Made by a program: the position numbers and the translations under genes
Source of the DNA: Candidatus Blautia faecigallinarum
Lineage (GTDB): Bacteria; Bacillota; Clostridia; Lachnospirales; Lachnospiraceae
Length of the DNA stretch: 44,922 nt
Direction of reading: 5' to 3'
Assembly (NCBI GenBank): GCA_019116385.1
Contig: DXBU01000127.1
Span: forward strand, 1-44,922
Shown: piece by piece, positions 33,373-41,147 of the stretch
Layout of the letters: each line of letters begins with the position of its first letter
Position numbering within the stretch: position 1 is the stretch's first letter
The notes under the pieces: model-generated
What the model was told of the DNA's origin: nothing
Database searches by the model: none
Seen by the model: the letters and a program-made list of their open reading frames with translations, nothing else

Positions 33373-33825
33373 ATGGAACGGACAACAGACAAAAAGAAAT
33401 ATTTTGTTGTAAGAGAAAGAGCAGTACCGGATGTACTTTTGAAGGTAGTAGAGGCCAAGAAGCTCCTGGATTCGGGAAAAGTTTCCACGGTCCAGGAGGC
33501 TTCTGAACTGACCGGCATCAGCCGCAGTTCCTTCTATAAATATAAAGACGATATTTTTCCCTTTCACGAAGAAGCGAAAGGGAAAACCATTACGTTTATC
33601 ATCCAGATGGATGACGAGCCGGGACTATTATCCAATGTTTTGACAACGATCGCCCGTTTTCGGGGAAACATCCTGACGATCCATCAGAGTGTCCCCATCA
33701 ACGGCGTGGCAACCCTTACCCTCAGTGTGGATATCCTTCCCGGTGAAGGGGATGCGGAGGCTATGGTGGAGACCATCGAGCAAAGTGCCGGCATACACTA
33801 CCTTAAAATTTTAGGCAGAGAATAA
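33373..33825 (+). CDS. ACT domain-containing protein, UPF0735/PheB type
   Basis: A 150-residue protein with a small helical N-terminal region (RAVPDVLLKVVEAKKLLDSGK ... ASELTGISRSSFYKYKDDIFPF, resembling a helix-turn-helix) and a C-terminal ACT domain at about 70-148 (ITFIIQMDDEPGLLSNVLTTIARFRGNILTI). ACT domains bind amino acids and regulate their synthesis. Relatives (PheB of Bacillus) sit beside amino acid genes. Here it precedes hom by 66 nt, so it may sense a product of the aspartate pathway. Whether it acts on enzymes or on DNA is unknown. AAGGGAAAG precedes the ATG. Confidence 0.9.
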   Translation: MERTTDKKKYFVVRERAVPDVLLKVVEAKKLLDSGKVSTVQEASELTGISRSSFYKYKDDIFPFHEEAKGKTITFIIQMDDEPGLLSNVLTTIARFRGNILTIHQSVPINGVATLTLSVDILPGEGDAEAMVETIEQSAGIHYLKILGRE

Positions 33826-33859
33826 AAAGGTCGGAGGGAAACCTCCAAATTTACCTGGA

Positions 33860-33891
33860 TGGCGCGGGAAAGCGCCAGGAAAGAGGAAAAC
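33860..33891 (+). promoter_or_regulatory. Hairpin-RBS module before hom
   Basis: TGGCGC (33860-33865) and GCGCCA (33872-33877) form a 6-bp stem with loop GGGAAA. The 14-nt linker GGAAAGAGGAAAAC leads to the ATG at 33892. The copy before lysC differs by a compensatory G-C to A-T change in the stem. Confidence 0.6.
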
Positions 33892-35106
33892 ATGATAAAT
33901 ATAGCAGTTTTAGGATACGGCACCGTAGGAAGCGGTGTAGTGGAAGTGATCAATACAAATCACAGCAGCATCAACAAACGCGCGGGAGATGAGATCCGGA
34001 TCAAATACGTTTTGGATCTGAGAGATTTCCCGGGAGATCCGGTACAGGAGATCCTGGTACACGATTATGAAGTGATCATCAATGATCCGGAAATAGACAT
34101 TGTCGTAGAGGTCATGGGCGGCATCGAACCGGCCCATACTTTTGTGAAGAGGGCCCTTATGGCAGGGAAAAGTGTGTGCACGTCCAATAAAGCCCTGGTG
34201 GCAAAATACGGACCGGAATTAATGGAACTTGCCAGGGAAAGAAACATCAATTTCCTGTTTGAGGCCAGCTGCGGCGGCGGGATCCCCATCATCCGTGCTT
34301 TGAATTCTTCTCTTACTGCAGATGAGATTGACGAGATCACTGGTATCCTGAACGGAACTACCAATTATATGCTTTACAAGATGAGCACCGAAGGGTGCGA
34401 TTTTGACACCGTTTTAAAGGAAGCCCAGGCCAAGGGATATGCAGAGGCGGATCCCAGCGCGGATGTGGAAGGCTATGATGCCTGCCGCAAGATCGCCATT
34501 TTGTCCTCCCTTGCCTACGGCAGATTTTTAAATTACGAAGACATTTATACAGAGGGGATCACCAAGATCACCCCGGAAGATATGGAATATGCAAAGGAGC
34601 TTGGCATGACGATCAAGCTTCTGGCTACCAGCCGCAAGATCGGGCAGGACTCCTTCTATGCAATGGTAGCGCCCTTCCTGCTTGGCCAGGAGAGCCCTCT
34701 TTACAGCGTCAACGATGTATTTAACGGTATCTTTGTACACGGTAATGTTCTGGGCGACGCAATGTTTTACGGAAGCGGTGCCGGAAAACTTCCCACTGCA
34801 AGCGCTGTGGTAGCGGATGTGGTGGACGAGGCACGGCATTTGCACAGAAGCCTTATGACCAACTGGACCAGCAGACCCCTTAAGCTGATGGAGCTGGATC
34901 AGGTAAATGGCAGATTTTTTGTAAGAGTTGCAGGCACTACTCCGGAAGAGGTAAAGAACATCTTTGGATACGCACAGATCGTAAATCTTAAGAGCCTTCC
35001 CGATGAGTTTGCCTTTATTACAGAAAATATGACTCAGGGCGAATACCAGGAAAAAGCGGAGAAGCTTAATGGCTCTATTAAGGCAATGATCCGCATAAAA
35101 GACTGA
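33892..35106 (+). CDS. hom: Homoserine dehydrogenase
   Basis: NAD(P)H-dependent reduction of aspartate semialdehyde to homoserine, the branch point to threonine and methionine. The 404-residue protein has the Rossmann motif AVLGYGTVGSGV at 4-15, the VMGGIEPA stretch, SNKALVAKYG, the substrate segment ILNGTTNYML and a C-terminal ACT domain (about 320-395, RFFVRVAGTTPEEV...) that usually mediates threonine feedback. A longer frame from 33859 includes the hairpin module, so MINIAVLGYG at 33892, 6 nt from AAGAGG, is the start. It is followed 25 nt later by the ApgM-like gene and then lysC. Confidence 0.96.
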   Translation: MINIAVLGYGTVGSGVVEVINTNHSSINKRAGDEIRIKYVLDLRDFPGDPVQEILVHDYEVIINDPEIDIVVEVMGGIEPAHTFVKRALMAGKSVCTSNKALVAKYGPELMELARERNINFLFEASCGGGIPIIRALNSSLTADEIDEITGILNGTTNYMLYKMSTEGCDFDTVLKEAQAKGYAEADPSADVEGYDACRKIAILSSLAYGRFLNYEDIYTEGITKITPEDMEYAKELGMTIKLLATSRKIGQDSFYAMVAPFLLGQESPLYSVNDVFNGIFVHGNVLGDAMFYGSGAGKLPTASAVVADVVDEARHLHRSLMTNWTSRPLKLMELDQVNGRFFVRVAGTTPEEVKNIFGYAQIVNLKSLPDEFAFITENMTQGEYQEKAEKLNGSIKAMIRIKD

Positions 35107-35131
35107 AAACGGCAGGCAGTGGGAGGAGATT

Positions 35132-36331
35132 ATGAAATATGTGGTAGTTTTAGGGGACGGCATGGCAGACTGGCCGATAGAAGCTTTGGGAGGAGAGACT
35201 CCGCTTTCTGCGGCAAAGACCCCTGCTATGGATGCACTGGCGAAGAGATCGGAGATCGGCACCGTGGCGACCATTCCAGAGGGAATGGCTCCCGGAAGCG
35301 ATACAGCCAATCTTTCTGTTCTGGGCTATGATCCCAGGAAATATTATACCGGGCGTTCCCCGCTGGAGGCTTTAAGTATAGGCGTAGAGATGAAGGATAC
35401 GGATGTGGTGTACCGCTGCAACCTGGTTACCTTATCGGAAGAGGATGCCCCTTATGAGGCGCAGACGATCTTGGACCACAGCTCCGATGAAATCAGTACA
35501 GAGGATGCAGATATTCTTTTAAAGGCAGTATGTGCAGAACTGGGAGAGGACGCGTATCGTTTTTATACGGGGACCAGTTACCGGCACTGTATGGTCTGGG
35601 ACAAGGGCAAGGTGCTGGAACTGACCCCGCCCCACGACATCCTGACCAGAAAGATCGGCGGATATCTGCCGGAAGATCGTGCCCTTCGCCGTATGCAGGA
35701 GAAAAGCTACGAGATCCTGAAAGAGCATCCTTTGAATCTGAAACGGAAGGAAAAGGGCCTGCACCCTGCCAATAGTTTTTGGTTCTGGGGCGCCGGGACA
35801 CGCCCTGCACTTACTTCCTTTGAGGAGACCTACCACAAAAAAGGCGTCATGATCTCTGCGGTGGATCTGCTGAAAGGGATCGCGGTAGGCACAGGAATGG
35901 ACCGGGTGCTGGTAGAAGGCGCCAATGGCGGCCTGAATACCAACTATGAAGGAAAAGCAAAGGCTGCTGTAGATGCGCTGGTGAATAAGGGTTACGATTT
36001 TGCCTATATTCATGTGGAGGCGCCGGATGAAATGGGCCACCAGGGAAGCCTGGAGAAAAAGATCCTGTCCATTGAATACCTGGATCAAAGAGTGATCCGT
36101 CTGGTAAAGGAAGGCCTGGATGCTTCGGGGGAACCTTATCGTATGCTGATCCTTCCCGATCACCCTACGCCCCTTAAGGTCCGCACCCATGTGGCAGAGC
36201 CGGTGCCTTACCTTTTGTATGACAGCACTGTCTCCAGGGAACATACCTGGAATTATAATGAAAAAGAAGCCGCCGAGAGCGGAAACTCCGTTGCTCACGG
36301 CTGGGATTTGATGAACTATCTACTTGGATGA
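35132..36331 (+). CDS. ApgM-family alkaline phosphatase superfamily protein, candidate homoserine kinase
   Basis: The 399-residue protein is of the archaeal-type cofactor-independent phosphoglycerate mutase family. It has the metal-binding VVLGDGMADWP at the N-terminus, the catalytic Ser region GMAPGSDTANLSVLGYDP, the HVEAPDEMGHQG metal motif and LPDHPTPLKVRTH. A subgroup of this family (TIGR02535) is annotated as a proposed homoserine kinase because it lies with hom and threonine genes. Here it sits between hom and lysC, and no thrB-type GHMP kinase is in the window. So phosphorylation of homoserine for threonine synthesis is the favoured role, with phosphoglycerate mutase as the alternative. 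GGGAGGAG is 5 nt before the ATG. The stop codon is the first base pair side of the lysC hairpin. Confidence 0.85.
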   Translation: MKYVVVLGDGMADWPIEALGGETPLSAAKTPAMDALAKRSEIGTVATIPEGMAPGSDTANLSVLGYDPRKYYTGRSPLEALSIGVEMKDTDVVYRCNLVTLSEEDAPYEAQTILDHSSDEISTEDADILLKAVCAELGEDAYRFYTGTSYRHCMVWDKGKVLELTPPHDILTRKIGGYLPEDRALRRMQEKSYEILKEHPLNLKRKEKGLHPANSFWFWGAGTRPALTSFEETYHKKGVMISAVDLLKGIAVGTGMDRVLVEGANGGLNTNYEGKAKAAVDALVNKGYDFAYIHVEAPDEMGHQGSLEKKILSIEYLDQRVIRLVKEGLDASGEPYRMLILPDHPTPLKVRTHVAEPVPYLLYDSTVSREHTWNYNEKEAAESGNSVAHGWDLMNYLLG

Positions 36332-36361
36332 CGCCCAGGAAGCGTCAGGAAAGAGGAAACT
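36329..36361 (+). promoter_or_regulatory. Hairpin-RBS module before lysC
   Basis: TGACGC (36329-36334) and GCGTCA (36342-36347) form a 6-bp stem with loop CCAGGAA; the first three bases are the stop codon of the upstream gene. The 14-nt linker GGAAAGAGGAAACT leads to the ATG at 36362. Flanks are nearly identical to the hom copy. Confidence 0.6.
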
Positions 36362-37570
36362 ATGCTGGTAGTGAAGAAATTTGGCGGTACTTCTGTGGCC
36401 AATAAAGAACGGATCTTCAATGTGGCCAATAGATGTATCGAGGAATATAAAAAGGGCAATGACGTGGTCGTCGTTCTTTCTGCCATGGGAAAATATACAG
36501 ATGAACTGATCTCTATGGCGCAGGATATCAATGAAAAACCGCCGAAAAGAGAGATGGATATGCTGTTCACCATTGGCGAACAGATGTCGGTTTCTCTTAT
36601 GGCTATGGCCATGAATAAGCTGGGTGTGCCGGCAGTATCCTTAAATGCTTTTCAGGTGGCGATGCATACCACCAGTACCTATGGAAATGCAAGACTGAAA
36701 AGGATCGATACGGAACGGATCAAACGGGAGCTGGAAGAGCGGAAGATCGTGATCGTTACAGGATTCCAGGGAGTGGACCGGTATGGAAACTATACTACCC
36801 TTGGAAGGGGCGGTTCAGACACCACGGCAGTGGCGCTGGCAGCAGCTCTTCATGCAGATGCCTGCGAAATTTATACAGATGTGGACGGCGTTTACACCGC
36901 CGATCCCAGAAAGGTTCCCAGTGCCAGAAAGCTCAAAGAGATCACCTATGACGAAATGCTGGACCTGGCTACTTTAGGAGCCGGGGTGCTGCACAACCGT
37001 TCTGTGGAAATGGCCAAGAAATACGGGGTTACCCTGGTGGTGCGCTCCAGTCTGAATAATAGCGAGGGAACCGTTGTAAAGGAGGAAGTCACAGTGGAAA
37101 GAATGCTGATAAGCGGAGTCGCTTTGGATACCAATGCCGTGCGGATCGCGGTGATCGGGATTAAGGATGTGCCGGGAATGGCATTTAAGGTTTTTGATAC
37201 TCTGGCAAGGAAGAATATTAATGTTGATGTGATCCTCCAGTCCATCGGACGGGCAGGAATGAAGGATATTTCCTTTACGGTAAGCGGAGAAGATCTGGAT
37301 GAAGCAGTTGCCACGTTAGAGGCAAATCAGGCCCGCCTTGGATATAAGGAGATTCATTCCGACCGGAATATCGCCAAACTTTCCATCGTGGGTGCAGGCA
37401 TGATGAGCAACCCCGGTGTTGCGGCAAAGATGTTCGAGAGTCTTTATAATGAAGGGGTAAACATTAATATGATCTCCACTTCAGAAATCCGCATTACAGT
37501 CCTGATCGATGAAAAAGACGGTGTAAGAGCCATGAACGCAGTTCACGATGCATTTAATCTTGGAGACTGA
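36362..37570 (+). CDS. lysC: Aspartate kinase
   Basis: Phosphorylates aspartate, the entry step to lysine, threonine and methionine. The 402-residue protein is a monofunctional enzyme: amino-acid kinase domain at 1-245 with KKFGGTSV at 5-12, TLGRGGSDTTA and YTDVDGVYTADPR, and two C-terminal ACT domains (about 262-402) that bind the feedback inhibitor. It is the last gene of the ACT-hom-apgM-lysC unit and ends in a terminator. Together with dapA and dapB at the left of the window, it supplies the shared precursor. The AAGAGG in the hairpin module is its ribosome site. Confidence 0.96.
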   Translation: MLVVKKFGGTSVANKERIFNVANRCIEEYKKGNDVVVVLSAMGKYTDELISMAQDINEKPPKREMDMLFTIGEQMSVSLMAMAMNKLGVPAVSLNAFQVAMHTTSTYGNARLKRIDTERIKRELEERKIVIVTGFQGVDRYGNYTTLGRGGSDTTAVALAAALHADACEIYTDVDGVYTADPRKVPSARKLKEITYDEMLDLATLGAGVLHNRSVEMAKKYGVTLVVRSSLNNSEGTVVKEEVTVERMLISGVALDTNAVRIAVIGIKDVPGMAFKVFDTLARKNINVDVILQSIGRAGMKDISFTVSGEDLDEAVATLEANQARLGYKEIHSDRNIAKLSIVGAGMMSNPGVAAKMFESLYNEGVNINMISTSEIRITVLIDEKDGVRAMNAVHDAFNLGD

Positions 37571-37613
37571 GAAAGAGACAGAACATACAAAATCATTTTG
37601 AAATTTTCAGAAT

Positions 37614-37668
37614 ATCCTCCCGGGATTTCCTTACCCCTTGACGGCAATGGGATCCAGGAGGATTTTTT
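37614..37668 (+). terminator. Intrinsic terminator of the lysC operon
   Basis: ATCCTCC (37614-37620) pairs with GGAGGAT (37657-37663) as the base of a longer imperfect hairpin, followed by six T. Confidence 0.75.
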
Positions 37669-37810
37669 GTATTTTCCTCTAATATATACAGAAATTTTAT
37701 AGGTTGTTATCGCAATTTTAATCAAAATCTATTATAATAAATCTAAATTCACCCATTGAGTGTGGAACGTATTCAGACAATAATATTTTATAAAGGAGGC
37801 GGTAGTTATT

Positions 37811-38998
37811 ATGAAACGAAAAAAATGGATGGGGATTTTACTGGCGGGGATGATGACTTTGTGTGCCGGAGGTACTGTATGGGCAGCGGAAGCGCCAGAA
37901 GCAGCAGATCAGAGCAGCCCGGCAGAACTTTCCAAGGATCTGTACAGTTTTCAGCTGGAATATGACGGCATTGTCTATCAGTTTCCCATGGCTTACGAGG
38001 ATTTTACAGCTCAGGGCTGGCAGCTGAGTGAATACGATGATCCGGAGCAGACGCTGACTGCGAATTCCTATGCCAGTGTGGGATTTGTAAAAGGCGAACT
38101 AAGCGTCAGTGCGGATATTGTCAACCTTGGTATTAACGAGATGCCTATTACCCAGTGTCTTATCGGCGGGCTTTCCATAGATGGAAGCTATACAGACATA
38201 GACTTTACTCAGAATATTATCCGTCTGCCCGGGGATATCACAATGGGACAGTCCACCCAGGAAGACATCAAAGCTGCTTATGGAGAACCTTCAGACACCT
38301 ACGAAGGCGACAACTATGTAAAAATGGACTACGAAATGGACCTGTACCAGGATGCATCCCTGTATGTTTATAAAGATGACAATACATTAAAGCAGGTTTC
38401 TTTAAGAAACTTTATTGAGCCGGAAGGCTTTGACCAGGGAACCGTCAGCGAAGAAATCCCGGCGGAGGTGAGCGCTTATACAGCCCCCGCAGAGATTAGC
38501 ACAGAGCTTTTGGATCCGGCAGTAGAATACTTTGGAGATCTTTATACACTTCCTGCACCGGTGAGTGCGTTTGAAGCAAACGGATGGACCATGCTGGATG
38601 TGGAAGAGGGCGCGTTTGCAGAAGGCGGCGGACTTGTCTTTATCGATATGATGAAGGAAAACCAGACCATGCGTTTCAGCGTATACAATCTCACGGAGAA
38701 TGCAACAGCAATAGAGAATTGTTTTGTTACTGAGCTTTCCCAGGCTGCCTATGATCCGGAAGTCCTCTCCCTGCGTTTGTCAGGAGACATTGCCCTGGGA
38801 GCAGACAAGGCGGAACTGATCGCTCTGGCGGAGGAAAAGGGATTCCTCTATGAAGACGATACGGAAAACGGCTATCTTACTATTTATAAAACCGAGGAGA
38901 CAAAACTGGATACCAGTCTGGAAGTCTGGTTTAATAAAGAGGAAAGTGAAACGGCGGCGGCAGGCATTACCTATCACAACGAGATCCTGCCCCAGTAA
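37811..38998 (+). CDS. Secreted protein with two tandem repeats, function unknown
   Basis: The 395-residue protein has a signal peptide (MKRKKWMGILLAGMMTLCAGG..., cleavage expected after VWA near 25); the cysteine is not in a lipobox. The rest is a duplication. Half one (about 44-205) has LEYDGIVYQFPMAYEDFTAQGW, a segment with IRLPGDITMGQSTQEDI, and an acidic tail. Half two (about 237-395) repeats FGDLYTLPAPVSAFEANGW and LRLSGDIALGADKAELI. Proteins of this layout are common in Lachnospiraceae, but I know no function. A perfect TATAAT at 37733-37738 (without a good -35) lies 72 nt before the start; GGAGG follows. The stop lies 3 nt from the convergent DUF2752 gene, with no terminator between. 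Confidence 0.85.
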   Translation: MKRKKWMGILLAGMMTLCAGGTVWAAEAPEAADQSSPAELSKDLYSFQLEYDGIVYQFPMAYEDFTAQGWQLSEYDDPEQTLTANSYASVGFVKGELSVSADIVNLGINEMPITQCLIGGLSIDGSYTDIDFTQNIIRLPGDITMGQSTQEDIKAAYGEPSDTYEGDNYVKMDYEMDLYQDASLYVYKDDNTLKQVSLRNFIEPEGFDQGTVSEEIPAEVSAYTAPAEISTELLDPAVEYFGDLYTLPAPVSAFEANGWTMLDVEEGAFAEGGGLVFIDMMKENQTMRFSVYNLTENATAIENCFVTELSQAAYDPEVLSLRLSGDIALGADKAELIALAEEKGFLYEDDTENGYLTIYKTEETKLDTSLEVWFNKEESETAAAGITYHNEILPQ

Positions 38999-39001
38999 AG
39001 G

Positions 39002-39409
39002 CTACAAAAGCAGAGCCAGATTTTTCACGATCCAGTTTCTCAGGATCAGGAGGATCCCGATATACAGATAAAGGTTCCGGAATTTTAGGCCAATAGGGAT
39101 CCGGCCTTTTGAGACCAGATGGATGGTATTTGAGACCATAAACCAGATATACAGGACGGCAGCGTACAAAACTGCCGGATAATAGAAAATGGAGTCACAC
39201 AGCCTTCCCCGGCACAAAAGGACAAAGGCTCTGGTGGCGCCGCAGCCCGGACAGTAAAAGCCCGTAAACAGGCGGAACCAGCAGGGGATCCGGCGTATGG
39301 CCGGAACATATAAAAGCAGAAGATAAAATAGGATGCATCCAGCCAGCAGAAGCCACCCAAGGAGATAGAACCGCTTCTGCTGGCTGCTTATTTTTTCTTT
39401 TTGATACAA
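39002..39409 (-). CDS. DUF2752 membrane protein
   Basis: A 135-residue protein with about three hydrophobic helices and the DUF2752 signature CWFRLFTGFYCPGCGATRA, a Cys-rich motif of unknown function. The start is a TTG at 39409: on the minus strand AGGAGG stands 8 nt before it. A longer frame up to 39520 runs through the -10 and -35 boxes of its promoter, and the ATG at 39454 overlaps the -10, so neither can be used. No close functional partner is seen; it diverges from the DUF975 gene and shares its promoter region. Confidence 0.85.
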   Translation of the reverse strand: MYQKEKISSQQKRFYLLGWLLLAGCILFYLLLLYVPAIRRIPCWFRLFTGFYCPGCGATRAFVLLCRGRLCDSIFYYPAVLYAAVLYIWFMVSNTIHLVSKGRIPIGLKFRNLYLYIGILLILRNWIVKNLALLL

Positions 39410-39452
39410 TGGCGTGTCCTCCTGTCTTAAAATTTCAGCGGATCCGGCTTTC

Positions 39453-39481
39453 ATTATAGCAGACATACAGGACTTGTACAA
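39453..39481 (-). promoter_or_regulatory. Promoter of the DUF2752 gene
   Basis: On the minus strand TTGTAC (39481-39476) and a perfect TATAAT (39458-39453) are 17 nt apart. The -35 lies in the palindrome TTGTACAA (39474-39481), which also carries the -35 of the opposite promoter. Confidence 0.75.
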
Positions 39482-39501
39482 TTCCCGGAAAATGGTATAA
39501 T
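39474..39501 (+). promoter_or_regulatory. Promoter of the DUF975 gene
   Basis: TTGTAC (39474-39479) and a perfect TATAAT (39496-39501) are 16 nt apart, with TGG giving an extended -10. It shares the TTGTACAA palindrome with the minus-strand promoter. Confidence 0.75.
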
Positions 39502-39580
39502 AAACCCAGATGTGCCCCAAAAGTCAGGGCATGTTTTTAATAAAACCCAGAAATTGTGAGCGCTTAGACAGGAGAATGAA

Positions 39581-40390
39581 ATGAGCAAAAAAATACGTCG
39601 ATGGAAAAACTACGCAAAAGAAACGCTTCATGGAAATTATTCGATGATCATCCTTGCCATGATCGCAGTGGCAGCGCTGAATGCGGTGGTAAGCCAGCTG
39701 GTTTCCGCCCTGTTTGGCGGATATACGATTTTCAGCCTGATCACAGGGCAGGCGGCTTTGTTTATCGTGTCCCTGATCATGGGGATCTTTTCGGCCGGAC
39801 AGTCTTATATGCTCTTGAACATTGCCAGAGGAAAGCAGGCATCCTTTAGCGATCTGGTCTACTTTTTTAAAAATCAGCCTGACCGGGTGCTTGTGGCAGG
39901 ATTTGTGCCGGGACTTTTATACCTGGCGACCTCCATTCCCTTCTATTATGTATCGTATTTTGTAGACCCCGGGAGTACTTTGGAGGAAAATCTGGAATGG
40001 CTTTTGCTTTTGGCCGGGATGATGCTGCTGGCAAATGTTTTGTATGCGCTGCTGACCATTCCTTTTGTCCTGATCTTTTATCTTCTGGCAGATGACCTTA
40101 ACCTGGGAGGCATAGATGCCCTGAAAATGAGTGCGCGGCTTATGAAAGGCAATGTGGGAAAATATCTTCTTTTGGAGATCAGTTTTCTTCCTCTTTTGGT
40201 CCTTTCTGTATTTACCCTTTATATTGCTCTGATCTGGCTGGTGCCCTATATGGAAATGAGTATGGTAATGTTTTATCGTGATCTGCGGGGAGAGTTCCTG
40301 CCGGAGGTACCAGGCTATGACACTCCCTACAGCCTGGCGGAACAGGCCCGGGAAAGAAGAGAAAACGATGATTTCAATGCCGAAGCGTGA
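39581..40390 (+). CDS. DUF975 family membrane protein
   Basis: The 269-residue protein has about five to six transmembrane helices and fits DUF975: an N-terminal amphipathic start (RRWKNYAKETLHGNYSMIILAM), a central loop SFSDLVYFFKNQPDRVLVAGF-like, and the later ALKMSARLMKGNVGKYLLLEISFLPL. The C-terminal tail is hydrophilic (about 235-269). The family is widespread in Firmicutes and has no firm function; a role as an integral membrane accessory or regulator is only conjecture. ACAGGAG lies close to the ATG at 39581. The gene ends in a bidirectional terminator shared with the convergent DUF4190 gene. Confidence 0.82.
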   Translation: MSKKIRRWKNYAKETLHGNYSMIILAMIAVAALNAVVSQLVSALFGGYTIFSLITGQAALFIVSLIMGIFSAGQSYMLLNIARGKQASFSDLVYFFKNQPDRVLVAGFVPGLLYLATSIPFYYVSYFVDPGSTLEENLEWLLLLAGMMLLANVLYALLTIPFVLIFYLLADDLNLGGIDALKMSARLMKGNVGKYLLLEISFLPLLVLSVFTLYIALIWLVPYMEMSMVMFYRDLRGEFLPEVPGYDTPYSLAEQARERRENDDFNAEA

Positions 40391-40397
40391 AAAGAAA

Positions 40398-40445
40398 AAT
40401 CCCGTTCTTCCAAACGGAAAAAACGTTTGGAGAACGGGATTTTTT
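40398..40445. terminator. Bidirectional intrinsic terminator
   Basis: AATCCCGTTCT-TCCAAACG pairs with CGTTTGG-AGAACGGGATT (one bulged T), loop GAAAAAA. TTTTTT follows on the plus strand, and an A-rich stretch at 40391-40399 gives a T run on the minus strand. It serves the DUF975 and DUF4190 genes. Confidence 0.92.
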
Positions 40446-40461
40446 ATAGAGCAGGAAAAGA

Positions 40462-40959
40462 TCAGATATGCGGATCTTCATAATCGTGGAAGATGTCATC
40501 CAGGCTGTGCCTGTAGGAAAAATCTGGATAGTCCTGGAAGTACTCATAAGGATCTTCCAGATAGTCATAAAAATCCTCCCCGTATTCTGCTTCTGTGGCC
40601 CTTACAAAGAGAAAAGCGCCGATCAGGACCATAAAACCAAGAACGACACCTGCGATGGAAAGGCCGAGACCGATCTTGGCGTTGGTAGGCATGAGACGGT
40701 TTTCTCTGGACATAACTGCCAGAAAAATGCCGGTACAGCCAAAGATCACGCCGCCAAGGCCGCAGCAGCAGGTGACGATGGAGAGAATGCCTACCACCAG
40801 ACAGGCGATGGCCAGGCCGTTGGTGGGCTTGGGCGTGTGGCTGGGATAGCCGCCTTGGGTGGGATCCTGCTCATAGGTATGGTCATAGGAATAGGATGAG
40901 CGATAATCGGTTTGCTCCTGCTCTGTTTGTTGGAATTGATTTCTATCTTCCTGGTTCAT
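40462..40959 (-). CDS. DUF4190 domain membrane protein
   Basis: A 165-residue protein with a hydrophilic Gln/Tyr/Ser-rich N-terminus (1-45), two transmembrane segments of the DUF4190 type (GLAIACLVVGILSIVTCCC and GLGLSIAGVVLGFMVLIGA) and a very acidic, Tyr/Phe/Asp-rich C-terminal tail (about 125-165, YGEDFYDYLEDPYEYF). The function is unknown. GGGGG lies 7 nt before the ATG on the minus strand. A strong promoter (41020-41048) lies upstream, and a leader hairpin (AGCGG/CCGCT) stands in the 5' untranslated region. Confidence 0.82.
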   Translation of the reverse strand: MNQEDRNQFQQTEQEQTDYRSSYSYDHTYEQDPTQGGYPSHTPKPTNGLAIACLVVGILSIVTCCCGLGGVIFGCTGIFLAVMSRENRLMPTNAKIGLGLSIAGVVLGFMVLIGAFLFVRATEAEYGEDFYDYLEDPYEYFQDYPDFSYRHSLDDIFHDYEDPHI

Positions 40960-41019
40960 TTTATAACCCCCATTTTAATGTGACAGCGGTTTCGTGCCGC
41001 TTTTTGATGAAACGTCATT

Positions 41020-41048
41020 ATTATAGCATTTTTGTGATTTGGTGACAA
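41020..41048 (-). promoter_or_regulatory. Promoter of the DUF4190 gene
   Basis: On the minus strand TTGTCA (41048-41043) and a perfect TATAAT (41025-41020) are 17 nt apart. Confidence 0.82.
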
Positions 41049-41063
41049 GCTTATGTGTCAGGG

Positions 41064-41092
41064 TTGACAAATCCCTTCGGCACTGATAAGGT
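41064..41092 (+). promoter_or_regulatory. Promoter of tex
   Basis: A perfect TTGACA (41064-41069) and TAAGGT (41087-41092) are 17 nt apart. TGTCA-GGGT-TGACA forms an inverted repeat across the -35. The position shows that a tex start at 41055 would be upstream of transcription. Confidence 0.65.
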
Positions 41093-41116
41093 AACAGATG
41101 GAAAATCTGCCCAGAG

Positions 41117-41147
41117 GATGCGCCAGGCGCATCGAGAAGGAGGTAAA
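41117..41147 (+). promoter_or_regulatory. Hairpin-RBS module before tex
   Basis: GATGCGC (41117-41123) and GCGCATC (41127-41133) form a 7-bp stem with loop CAG. The 14-nt linker GAGAAGGAGGTAAA leads to the ATG at 41148. Placement matches the copies before hom and lysC; the linker has a stronger ribosome site. Confidence 0.55.

Noticed and set aside
41055..41147. Longer start for tex
   Set aside because: It lies upstream of the transcription start implied by TTGACA/TAAGGT and includes the hairpin module.
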